A DNA stretch of 64,000 bases. Source: Moringa oleifera. Lineage: Eukaryota; Streptophyta; Magnoliopsida; Brassicales; Moringaceae. The stretch lies in the NCBI GenBank assembly GCA_021397835.1, contig JAJFZO010000034.1:2501-66500 (forward strand), written 5' to 3'. Shown one piece after another: positions 11,801-22,315 of the stretch. The translations under genes and the position numbers were made by a program. Each line of letters starts with the position of its first letter. Positions within the stretch are counted from its first letter, which is position 1. Below the pieces are notes generated by a model. It did no database searches, was not told where the DNA came from, and saw nothing but the letters and a program-made list of their open reading frames with translations.

Positions 11801-14800
11801 CTGTTGAGCATACACCACACAGTTCTGATTTGAGGGAAGGCAAAATATTGTTATGATCTGTTCCCTGTCCTAATCATTAAGCTATAAGATGTGCACAGAT
11901 AATGATTTGCAGGTACTTGAACATAGGATGACCCCCTTGCTTCTTGGCTACGTTATGAGACTACAATTCTAAGCAGGCCACTCTTAATATTAACAGAAGT
12001 AAATAATGCCCTAATATGCCTTCAAATTCTGTACTATAGGAATTGTATGGATATTTAGCTCCGTTATATGTTTGATATTCTACATTAACTAATTATTTCT
12101 CTCATCAGTTTGTCTAATTGAATGTGTTTATTGTACTTTGACCTTTTTAATGAGTTATTCTCAGACACTTCCACTTAGGTTGGTAGGAGTTAAAAGGCTG
12201 GAAGAAATAGAGAATCATGGCTACTTCCCTTGTTTGGTTGCAAGGAATCCTGGGAGGCAAGGGATCTAGAAGGGTTAGCTTCCATCATAATCATACTGAA
12301 AGAACCTTAAAAAATGTAGCAGAAATGAAAGGATAAGAGGAGGTTGCATTGGAACAAGTTTCTTTATTTTGTATTTTAACCTCTTGACCATTGTTTTCAA
12401 TTTCTGTTCCTCTATCTCCTTTCCTTCATCTCAGCCAAACATGTTGCAGAAAGTTTCAGTTTTGTCGTTTTGCTTTTCTTTTCAATCAAGTCCTTCTCCA
12501 TTATGCCTTCTGTAGAACTGAATGTTGTATCTGTTACATCATTTGTTTGATGTTTGATGTTATGGAGAATTCTGAGAATTATGCCTGCACAGAAAAAACA
12601 AATTCTCTCCAAACTAGCCATGTTGATGCACAGACTTATTGAGTTTTTCTGCCTCTCCAGAAGTGCCTGCAAAAATATCTGGAGTTAAATAAAATTTATG
12701 AAACATCTTCGTGTTAGGTCCCTGGTTGCAAGGCATGAGACTTCTGATGAGAATCATGGGAGAACCACACCCAAAGTTACCTATTGAAATAGGGGAGCCC
12801 GGGGAGCCCAAAACTTTATAAACTCCACATAAAAAAGCTTATACTTCCGATGTGAAACCCATATCTGGCAACCAGTACCCTAACATTTCATCACGTTCTG
12901 CAACCCTAGTACCCATACTGGTTGGCTATGCATTAGTCCTTGACTAACCCCAAGTGAACACTATAAGACTGATGTCATCACCTTTGTAGCACGATTGCAA
13001 CTGGGAGGCATGATGGATGCTCTGATACCAATTCATAAGAATTTTGAAAGAATCATACCCCAAAAGCTAGTTATTGAAGCGGGAGAGTCAAAGCCTTATA
13101 AACCACACAGAAGAAGCCCATAATTTTGATGTGGGATCAAATCTCATATTTACAGCCAGGACCTTAACATCTTGCTGTTGATTATGACATTTGGAATTTA
13201 TGGTTGTTAATACTTGGGCTTTTATCTTTCAATGTTAAGATTGGACTGGTATGTAGATGAAAGATTTGCATGTAGTTGTTAAGAGTAATGTTTTCTCACT
13301 GTGTTTGCTGTTTTGATCAGTTGCGAACCCAGGCACTTGCGTCTCTGCACTCTGGTTTATTGAATAACCAAGGTCTCCCTGTAGCTCATGTTTCCAAGTG
13401 GCTGGGGATGGAGGTACCACTTTCTTGTCTTATGTAAGTTGCGGTTTGTCCCTGTTTTGTGTGGAAAGTTCCTGTATGTCTTACATTTGCCTGTTGGTCA
13501 TGAAATTAGGAAGAGGACATAGAGAGTCTTTTGGATTACCATGGGTTTTCTATAAAGGAATTTGAAGAGCCATACATGGTGAAGGATGGTCCGTTCCTCA
13601 ATGCAGACAAGGATTATCCTACTAGGTGTTCTAAACTTGTTCATCTGAAAAAGTCAAGAAGAATAATTGAGGATGTTTCACCTGCTTGTCAAGAACTACC
13701 CTTGTCTACAGAAGCAACCAAAGAGATTCAGCTGGGTACAATCTGTAATCAAGATGCAAAACTCGTCCCTTCTATTGAAAGGGAGAGTTTATTCCAGGCA
13801 GACGATGAAGAAATGCCAGATCCTGAAACTCCTTCGTACCCAAAGGAAGGTGCACAAATGCAATCACTGTTTGGGAAATCAATAATTGATCGACAGAGTC
13901 AAGATGACCATCAGGGCGCTGACACCTCCTTTTCTCCATCTGGTATCCCGTTGGTCCATAGTTCCCCTAGATTCCCACCTGCTGAAGTTGGAAGCATGGA
14001 GAAACGAAATAATGATCCTCCTTTCAGTATCTTCCCTGAAAAAAGTATGTGTTTTGGTGCTGAAGCTGTGCCATTGCAATTTGTGTCAAGAACATCTCTG
14101 CAACAGAGTTTGTCAATATCTATACCGTCAGAAATTGTGTCAAAAACTCCCCTGCTAGAGAGTTCCCCACGAAAATATGATTATACTGTTGAGAATTCAG
14201 TGCCTGAAAGAAAAGTTGCTAATAACTTTGAAAATGAAGGACCTTGTGACATTCAGCCAGAAAATGAAAATGAGAATGATGAAGTTATGGCAAATCATCA
14301 GGATCAAGAAGTTGCTGAGGCAAAACTGAAGTTGATGACAAGGTTTTAGCTTATTCAGCTGCTTTTACTTTTAAGTTGAGATTAGTAAAACCTATCATGT
14401 GTCTTACCTTTCTTGCCGTACTCACCTGTTCAGGTTATGGAGACGACGTGCTTCCAAGCAAAAGGAGTTACGCGAGCAAAGGCAGCTTGCAGCTAGTGCT
14501 GCATTAAATTCGTTGTCATTGGGACCACCAATTCAACTAAAGAAGGATGTAAGCTTTTCTATTTTTTCATTTGCTTTGTAAGTTCCATACACTCATTACT
14601 GTTTCTTTTAAAAAAAAAAAATTCATTAATTGCTTTCTTAACTTCCTTGCAATCCAAAACAGTCGCATCTCTCCCTTTCTCTCTCTGCACGTAAATTCAC
14701 ATGCATTAAAGAATATCATAGGTTTCTTTGGGCCAGAAAATCATAGTTGCATACCGGCACAGAAGAATTACAGAACATCAGTACATTTCTTGTGGCCAGC

Positions 14801-17033
14801 AAATAATGGTTACATTACCTAGCACAGAAGAATTACATAATATCATTACATTTCTTATGGCCAGCTGATCAGAGTTGCATTAATTAGCAGAGAGGACAAA
14901 TCTTTAGGTCTGCATTAACTCATGGTTGCATAAATATTTCACAAGCAACAAAACCATCTCTGTGAATAACATTCTGTTTGCCTATTTGTTTACCATTGTT
15001 TTCCTTGCTTTTTTTCTATGAAATTAACATGCAATGATCTGTTTGCTGAAGCCATTATATATGTGTTTTGTTTTTGAGAAGAGCCATTGCGCACTTTGAT
15101 ATGCATGAGTGGGTAACATATATATTTACTATCAATACTGTCATACATGGTCTCATTGTTGAACAGCAAAATTAGCCAGAAAAGTTACTTTAAATTTAGT
15201 CTTTGAGCTTCACGACTCTCCTTTTTGTCTGTACAGCAACCAAGCACACTTAGAGAGTTCGATATTGATCACATTCTTAGAGTGAGATATGAGAAGCACG
15301 AACGTTCACGGTCAAGGCTGAATGTTTCAGATGTGACCATGGATATATTGAGCAAAAGGAACCCAGATGCTAAATGTCTGTGCTGGAAAATAATTCTATG
15401 TTCTCATATGGACAACTCGGTGGACAAACCTATGGCTGGGAGCCAGGTGGCTCATTTGACAGCAGACCAGTGGTTGTTGTCAAAGCTCATGCCTAGCCAA
15501 GAAACTGATGATGGGGATGATGTGGTAATTTCTTCTCCTGGTGTGTCAATATGGAAGAAATCAGTTGCAAGCCAATCTGGTGCCGATTTGTTGTTCTGTT
15601 TATCAGTTGTTAAGAATGCAGAATTTGACCATCTGAATGAGACAGTATCTGGTGCAAACGCAGTTTTGTTTGTCACATCTGAAAGCATCCCATGGAATAT
15701 CCAGAAAATGCAACTTAATAACCTCCTGATGGCAATACCATCTGGCTCCTGCCTTCCGCTTTTGATTGTAAGTGGCTCATACAGTGAAGAGTTTTCAGAT
15801 CCCATCTCCATCATAGTATATCAATTGGGCCTCCTTGACATTGACAAGTCACGAGTAGGTAGCTTTTCGGTTATTTTCCTTGTTGATAATGGGCAAATGG
15901 AACATGCTGATGGGTTTTACAGTGATGAGAGGTTAAGAGAAGGGTTACAGTGGCTGGCCAGTGAGTCACCCTTGCAACCAATTCTTCACTGTGTGAAAGC
16001 ACGTGAACTTGTGCTGACTCATTTGAGTTCTTTATTGTGTGTGCTTGACAAGATGACTGATTATGAAGTAGGTCCAAACCACTGTATCTCAGCCTTCAAT
16101 GAAGCATTGGATCGGTCAGTGGAAAATATTCATGCTGCTGCTGAAGCAAATCCTGCCAATTGGCCTTGTCCTGAGATTGCATTTCTGGCGGATTACAGTG
16201 ATGAGCATTTGATGGTGAACTGGTACCTCCCAACTATAGGATGGAGCTCTCCAGCAAAGATTGAGCCGCTCAGTTATGCATTAAAGGATTGTAAACTTCC
16301 ACTTTTTGATGATGATATATCATGGTTGTCCAGTGGTTGTGCTGATGGTGAAGAGATTGAAAACCAGAGATCACAGCTTCTGAACTGCTTAATTAGATAT
16401 TTGACACAATCAAGTCGAATGATGGGAGTTCCACTAGCAACCAAAGAGGTTTCTGTAATGCTCCAAAGAAGCACGCGGCTTGAACTTCACAACTCAACCT
16501 ATTATATTGTTCCACAGTGGGTTATGATCTTCAGAAGGATTTTCAATTGGCGACTAACGACTTTGTCTGGTGGGGCATTCTCTTCCCCTTATGTTCTGGA
16601 GTCCCATCTGTTTGCTTCAGCTTCAGGTGATCTGGATAAGCCAGTCTATGATGATAGCTTATATGCACCACATCATTCAAGTCATCCATCTCTAGATGAA
16701 ATAATTGAAGTTAGCTGCAGCCCCCTCAAATCTAAAGGGAATCAATTACAGAAAGAGGCTCTTCTGCCACTGCCGGTGATAGACTCAAATAATGAAGTTG
16801 TGGAGGCTGCTAATACAGGTAACTTGATTGACAATATTATGAACTTTTCAGAGAATGGTGGCTCGGATGTTGTTGATGATATTGCAGACATAAAGAATAA
16901 ATTAAATGATAGAACTAGTGAAATGATAGTCCCTGGTGAAGTGGCAAGGGAAGCAGAACACTTGGGCAAGTTGTTGGAGAAGTGTAACTTATTACAGAAC
17001 AATATAGCTAAGAAGCTGTCAATTTATTTCTGA
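3721..17033 (+). CDS. SAC3B: SAC3 family protein B, TREX-2 complex scaffold
   Basis: SAC3/GANP proteins are the scaffold of the TREX-2 complex (with THP1, ENY2/SUS1 and centrin), which couples transcription to mRNA export at nuclear pores. The exon model is 3721-3830 (or 3884), 4575-4670, 5160-5255, 5782-5877, 6291-6389, 6604-6840, 8309-8548, 9206-9430, 9519-9778, 10005-10105, 10239-10454, 11095-11322, 11398-11489, 11572-11665, 13321-13413, 13510-14342, 14434-14548 and 15237-17033. All junctions are in phase, giving about 1675 or 1693 aa, close to the roughly 1.7 kDa-residue size remembered for Arabidopsis SAC3B (At3g06290). The SAC3_GANP/PCI domain spans about residues 480-760. It starts at GLCPDMCPE, continues with ERGERERKGDLDQYERLEGD and RMRAIRMDLRMQHIFD, and includes GYYALLKLDKHPGYK. 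The N-terminus is a repeated proline-rich region. A basic RRASKQKELREQRQ stretch precedes the long last exon. Two points need care: the first splice donor is ambiguous, and introns 6, 7 and 14 hold odd sequence (see findings). Confidence 0.93.
3841..3884. repeat. (CT)22 microsatellite at the exon 1/intron 1 boundary of SAC3B
   Basis: Twenty-two CT units end directly at a GT dinucleotide (3885-3886) that could act as a splice donor. If exon 1 runs to 3884, the repeat is translated as Leu-Ser repeats. If a GC donor at 3831 is used, the repeat is intronic. Both choices keep phase 2. Confidence 0.9.
4575..6389 (+). repeat. Tandem exon-plus-intron duplication array, type A, in SAC3B
   Basis: Four exons (4575-4670, 5160-5255, 5782-5877, 6291-6389) are 96, 96, 96 and 99 nt long. 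All start and end in phase 2 and encode diverged copies of one module: [GR]-x-EAV-x-RV-x-SPPLAF followed by RP-x-x-RP-x-QS. The introns between the first three copies also share ordered landmarks. These are an AATGG-AAT block about 65-85 nt after each exon (4751, 5341, 5941), a CA/TG-rich patch, a GATGACTT-GC-AAAGATTA block (around 4890, 5540, 6085), and in the first two copies an AAGTTGCCTAGA-GGCA-ACTGAGCT block. Unit spacing is about 585, 622 and 509 bp. Copy four is the most diverged. Confidence 0.85.
6604..9430 (+). repeat. Second repeated exon class, type B, in SAC3B
   Basis: Exons 6604-6840, 8309-8548 and 9206-9430 (237, 240, 225 nt) are also symmetric phase-2 exons. Each encoded segment starts RP (RPVQSPPR, RPSLSFAQ, RPLAFPPR) and carries near its end a basic SPP motif (KKTRSPPSWS, PKRSMSPPVQS, PKRTRSPPLLS). 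This is followed by an acidic/Asn-Gln stretch ending in Arg. The similarity is clear only at the protein motif level, so these would be older duplicates than the type A array. Confidence 0.6.
8816..8851. repeat. Uninterrupted 36-nt poly-C tract in SAC3B intron 7
   Basis: Thirty-six consecutive C residues are flanked by CCCGCACCCCG and GCGAAAG. Long C homopolymers are rare in AT-rich plant introns. The complement is a G36 tract able to form G-quadruplexes. The exact length may be affected by sequencing or assembly. Confidence 0.9.
12740..13169 (-). mobile_element. TRIM-like LTR element remnant in SAC3B intron 14
   Basis: Read on the minus strand, a 139-bp LTR-like block (13169-13031, starting TGTTAAGGTCCTGG) is followed at once by TGGTATCAGAGC (13030-13019), the plant primer-binding site for initiator-Met tRNA. 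After about 130 bp of non-coding interior, a diverged second LTR-like copy follows (12885 to about 12740, starting TGTTAGGGTACTGG). Shared LTR landmarks include GTTTATAA, a CACATC block and GATTCT. The element has no coding capacity, is old, and lies antisense to the host gene. Confidence 0.7.
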
Positions 17034-18359
17034 CTTTATAATTACGATGGTGCTATACAATTTTGATTCAAAGAAGATGAAGGGTTTTGCATCTGTAATT
17101 TCATGATATTCTATAGTTCTTCCAACTAGAATATGATAAAACTTTTGTATTTTCTTTTGGTCTGATATCCTCCATCTCTCTCCTTCTCCTTTAACTTTGT
17201 CTACTCTGTAATCAAGATAATTATGTATAGAAAAAAAAAATGGAGTTTGTTTTATTTTCTAAACTATGCTTCTTCTATGGTGTGGATATTATTCATAGAA
17301 TTCCCACATCTAATGAAATCAATTACATAATTTTCTAAACTAAATTACAAAAATTGGTGGGATCACATTCTCACCTTAGATGAAATTACTATCAAAACAG
17401 GAAGTTATTTTGAATGCAATTCTGAAAACTTAAAACATCTGATACTCATGGGATACGCCCATACCTCATACTTTAAGATGAACTACAAGCAGCTAGCTGC
17501 AGGCCGCAGCTCCTGGATTTGTATGCATCCACACTAATCGAAAGGCTAAGGCATGTGGATCAGGAGCATGAAACGCGAGGTCCCATGTTAAGATCTCATG
17601 TACTGGATATTATTGAAACATACAGTTACCAGACATTAATGATCCCACTCCATCCTGGAACTCTAAACCAAATTGAATGAGATGAACAAATCATGGCAAC
17701 TCAAAACTACAAAGCTGCATGAGAACTATTGAATTCCAATTGACAGAAACACAGTTAATAATGGTCATAAATTGCTGTCATTTACAATTCCAAAGAATAT
17801 TGGAGAGATCAGCCAATCAAATATCAGTATACCCTTGAGCTTTGCAGAAAACAATGAGGAAGCAGCTTTCCCTCTGGACCATAAAGATATCACTCTATTT
17901 CCGTGTCCCACCACATCAACATCATCAGCTCTCAACTTCATCGCAGTATCTCTCTCAAATCTCTCCAACTCTTTTACTTGCTTCCTCTTCATGTTTAGTT
18001 GGCAGGTGCAAGTTTTACCTTCATACCCACCAGACATTCATTCTTCCCAAGGCAAATTCTATATTTGTTGAATTGCATTACCAGTTATGCTTCTGAAAAG
18101 TCCTAGCCACAGAGATCAGTTTCCAAGTGCATCTCCTACTTGAAATAGCAAAGTGATTCTGCTCCCACGAGAAGGCACCACTAACCCACACCCTGATACA
18201 CAATCCTAAGGGCATCAGTATCTGACAAAGACTTAGTACTTAAAACTCAATTTCCAAATCAGTAGATTTCTAAAATCATTTTTAGAGAAAAAAATTTAAA
18301 GAAAAGAGCAAAAAGATGATGCGTATATCCTTATTAAAGCAAACAATTTTACATGAAAG
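17034..18359. other. 3' intergenic space between convergent SAC3B and PP2C genes
   Basis: This 1.3-kb space must contain both 3' UTRs. Plausible poly(A) regions are near 17,100-17,250 for SAC3B. A 90-codon minus-strand frame at 17765-18037 shows no family I recognise. I see no RNA gene or mobile element here. Confidence 0.5.
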
Positions 18360-21300
18360 CTAAATCACATCCAGGTACAAAAGAGGGAATGAAAGACCCA
18401 CCAACTCCAGTGGACTCTGATGCGTAGGAGATGGAACAACAATAGCTGTGCCTCCATTCACTGAAATTGTTTGTTGACACGGTTGCTGTAGGTTTGAAAA
18501 ACCACTTCTTACAGATCCATAGATTTCTGAGTCAGAGTTACTGGATACCTCAGAAGTTTGTCTTCCTGTCTTCCAAGTTGCTGACCTCAAATTGAGCTGA
18601 TTGATTCTGTCTGTAGTACCACCACCTGACTACATCAATAGAACAAAATTTACAGTATAACAAGCCAATCAATTCAGTAATACAGTCAAAAAGGTCCTAT
18701 CAAACACATGAAGAAAGGAAAGAATGGCAGAACATGGAAAAGAATCACCTAATTTCTTGGTTCCCTTTTTCAAAATAATTAAATAAAATTTCCGTAATTT
18801 CCCAGGTCCTATCAAGAAATAATACTGATATTGTCATTAACTAACTAAGTATTCTGATAATTTTCTTTCAAAAAGAGAGAAAAGAGTTTCAGCCACCTCC
18901 TATATGATGTTAACCATTAACTTTATAAATCATCCTTTTGTAACATCTCCTATCTGTAACACAATGTTCCAAAAAAGAATGCAGCAGAGTTGAGCGCTCT
19001 TCAGAGCATTCTTGCCACATATCACTATCACATTAAACACCACAGAAACTAATACAGAATCAATCCATGATATTCAGCCACAGCTCGAATTACCAGGAAA
19101 AATAAGCCATTTAAATTAGCACTGGAAGGAGATATATAACTCATGCATACATTAGATAAGTCCTTAATGTGTACAATAATGATTGTGATATCATCTGTCC
19201 GGTTCTCATGCTCCAACCACAATTTGTATGACTCTCCAGCAATAGCAGCACATGCATCCCGGGAATCTGAATATTTTGCCGCCTATAGGGAGACATAATC
19301 AGGGAAAAGATTAATGTAAGGAACATCAGTCTCAATATAATAAAAAATGACTTATTAATCCATTAGAACTAACTACACATGTATATTACTTTGTTTCTGC
19401 TAAAAACAATATAATATAAAATTACAAATGAGAATAATCCATGATTAAGAGCGGAAGAGTTGCAACAAAACCAGAACTTATGAAAGAACAAAGCTTCTGG
19501 ATATGCTCTCTGAAAAGCATATATGGCATAGTGAAACAATTCCAGCAACTAAGAGTTTTGTTCGAAGCTAAAATCTAACAAGAATTTGCGAGTCCAAGAA
19601 GCCTGGTCGGTGGTGCTCTTATGTACTCAAATACAAGTCAGCAATAAGCAGCAGGAAAGAGATTGAGGCCTCTTTAAAAAACCCAAGTTTGTAGAAGAAA
19701 TACATCTATGAATGATTTAAAAAAAAAAAAAAACAGAAAGGGAGCGAGCAACAGCACTGAAAACTGAGACTGCTGTCTACTTTTCTCTGGTAGTATTCTA
19801 GCCTGTTAATATCTAAAAAATCTTGTTTTTTTTTTCTATTTTAATGCATCTAACAGTTATAGATATGTAATAGCAGAGGCTAATCATCGGTTAAAGTTGC
19901 AAAAAAGCATAAATGAAATGGAATGCTAACCACTTCAACAATTCATTGCTCATTTTATGAATTAAGGTAGCACCCAAAAAAAAAAAAAAATGCACCATGG
20001 AGCATATGATATGCTTATCAGGTCTATAGAAACTCTCAATCAAAAGATAAGCAAATCCAAATATTGAAGGAAGATCTCTCAGTGCATGCTATGTGACAAT
20101 TCCACTTTTACGTTGCAAATGTAAAACTTAAGTATATGCAGAACGTTTGAGGCGAAATAAGCATACAAAAAGCATAACTAAAATCAAAATAACAAATTGA
20201 AGCACGACTCACAAAGATTATGGCCAACTGAAACATATGCAACTGCCTTGGCTGTATTATCAGAAATGGCCATCTAAACACCTATAATATATCAATTACA
20301 CATCTGGAATTCATGTTTTTACATTGAATTGGTTCCAACACAAAAGATACATATGCTTTCAACCACCAGAGAAGGTAGAAAGAATTCTCACTCTTGGAGC
20401 ATCCAATGTTCCCAATATTCATTATCTAGAAAATTAAGTATAAATTTACAAGTTCATAAATGATGCAAGAAAGGAAACAAGGAATCTTATGAGTTCACCT
20501 GCAGAACAGTGTCATAACAATACCGAGAGCGTGGGTGTCTCTACCAAGGTTCTGATATTTTTACTTTTCCACACATCAAATATAGCAATCAAAATTTTGA
20601 GTTCAACAAACTGACACATTTCTTTTGATTTTTACTCGTAAGTTTCTATGTCAATCTAGAGATGTAAATTCTACTCACCATCATATAGCTTTATAACATG
20701 AGTACTAAAAGAGCCATGCACTGAAAAATGAAATCAATTTAAGATTTCAGCATACCATATTGACAACAGCTTGGCTGGGAAGGAACTCGAAAACTCCATC
20801 ACTTGCAACAACAAAGAATAAATGGTTTGGCGTGAGCTGAACCATGGACACCTCTGGCTCAGCAATGACACCAATTTTCTCCGCTGTAGCATCTCCTACA
20901 CTCCTTGTAAATGCAGTCCCTGGATACATCCCATTCTGAACCCACAACCTCGGAGGATCACCACCTTCACTTTCTTCATCTCCCCACGACTGAATATTAG
21001 GATCCTTTAACCCTTCTACTTGATCAACACTCAAAACCCTTGCCCCACAGAGCTTCACTCTTTCATACTCATCTTTCCTAAATGGTGTTTGATCATAGGA
21101 CAAGTCCTCAGCCAGAATTCTGCTCCCATCCTTGACAGCAATAACAGCCCTTGAATCACCAACATTGGCAACATAAAGTGTATTCCCAATAACAAGAACA
21201 GTAATTGCGGTGGTACCACTCATTGAATCATCTATCTCACTATTATGCAACTCATAATTGGTTCTCAAAAATGCCGAATTATAAGCTTTCACCGGATCAT

Positions 21301-21676
21301 CCAATAGAGTTGGGTCATTTGATAATATTTCAACTAGCCTGTCCTTAACGAAATTTGAACATTGAGCACCAAATTGGCCATGGCCATCAAACACACCGAA
21401 GAAATGAATATTTGGGTTACCTTGAAGCTGTGTTTTGATGCATAAACTGTCTTGATTTTCCTTATCAGGCGCGTCTGGGTAGTATCCTCGCTGGGTTAAA
21501 GAAGAGTACTGCAAATTGAAGTTGTGTGAAGGGACAGGAACAGACTCCAGCGATTTCTGCGTGAGTATGTGCTTGCCTCGTACATTGTTATGCATATTAG
21601 TTTCTCTGAAGTCTCTGGAATCACCATCTGTTGATGATGGGTAGCGACTACAACACTTTCCATGAACGCAACCCAT
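18360..21676 (-). CDS. Protein phosphatase 2C, PP2C-35 type (At3g06270-like)
   Basis: A metal-dependent Ser/Thr phosphatase. The exon model is 21676-20756, 19282-19151 and 18629-18360, in phase, giving 440 aa. The start is MGCVHGKCC, where Gly2 and Cys3 fit N-myristoylation and palmitoylation, so membrane attachment is likely. Catalytic-core motifs are KENQD (about 72-76), FFGVFDGHG with metal-binding Asp/Gly (about 92-100), [30 protein letters not shown] and [10 protein letters not shown] near residue 340. The core closely matches the remembered Arabidopsis At3g06270 protein (about 348 aa), which ends soon after the DDI motif. Here a third exon adds about 90 Ser/Gln-rich residues ending in a hydrophobic [14 protein letters not shown] tail. 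That tail may be read-through: a GT after PLEL near 18400 could be a donor to an exon I could not find. It is convergent with SAC3B. Confidence 0.9.
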
Positions 21677-22282
21677 GTTTCCGAGCCAAAATAGCAGCAA
21701 GTGTATGAAATAATTGAAGACCAGGAGTTTTGACAAAATTTCTAGCAGAAAATCAAAATAATTAGCGCCAAAAGCTTAAAAAGAAGTAATTCTTGGAGAA
21801 ATGGTAGAATGGGCATTCGTTAAGCTCAACATTGTGGGTGGCGCAGAGAACGTTTCAAGGCCAGAATTAAGACGCATTGAACAAACATTTAGAGAAAGAA
21901 ACAAAAGCCCAGGAGTAGAAGAACTCAACTCTTGTTTTCAGAGAGAATCAAGCTACTCGGATGATGAAAGTCACATGGATCATCCGACAAAAAGCTTTTC
22001 CACGAGAAATTCCACAATAATAGAATAACCTCCTGCAGGAGAATTGATACGATGAGCGAAAAGGAAGAAAGTAAACCCCAAATCAAACGCCGAAACGAAG
22101 CAAAAGATTAGGACATTCTGGTCTGATCATGGAAGCAAAAAAACAGAAAACGTGTTATCTTGGGTGTCTCAAAAGATATGCCTTTTTCCTGAGGAAACAA
22201 GATCAGGGTTCAGGAATATGAAAGCAAAAGATTCAAGAAAGCGAAAACCCTAAAAACCAAACAGGGGAATGGCGTTTTATTC

Positions 22283-22283
<1 letters not shown>

Positions 22284-22311
<28 letters not shown>
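22284..22311. repeat. (GA)n microsatellite upstream of the PP2C gene
   Basis: A run of about 14 GA units lies roughly 610 bp upstream of the PP2C start codon, reading as CT on the transcribed strand. Pyrimidine-rich CT tracts are common in plant 5' leaders and core promoters. It could be in either; the transcript start is not visible. Confidence 0.8.

Positions 22312-22315
<4 letters not shown>

Noticed and set aside
15225..15236. Start of a separate gene just before the last SAC3B exon
   Set aside because: The frame opens with TTG inside the splice acceptor. Exon 18 joins exon 17 in phase after TACAG, so this is the end of SAC3B.
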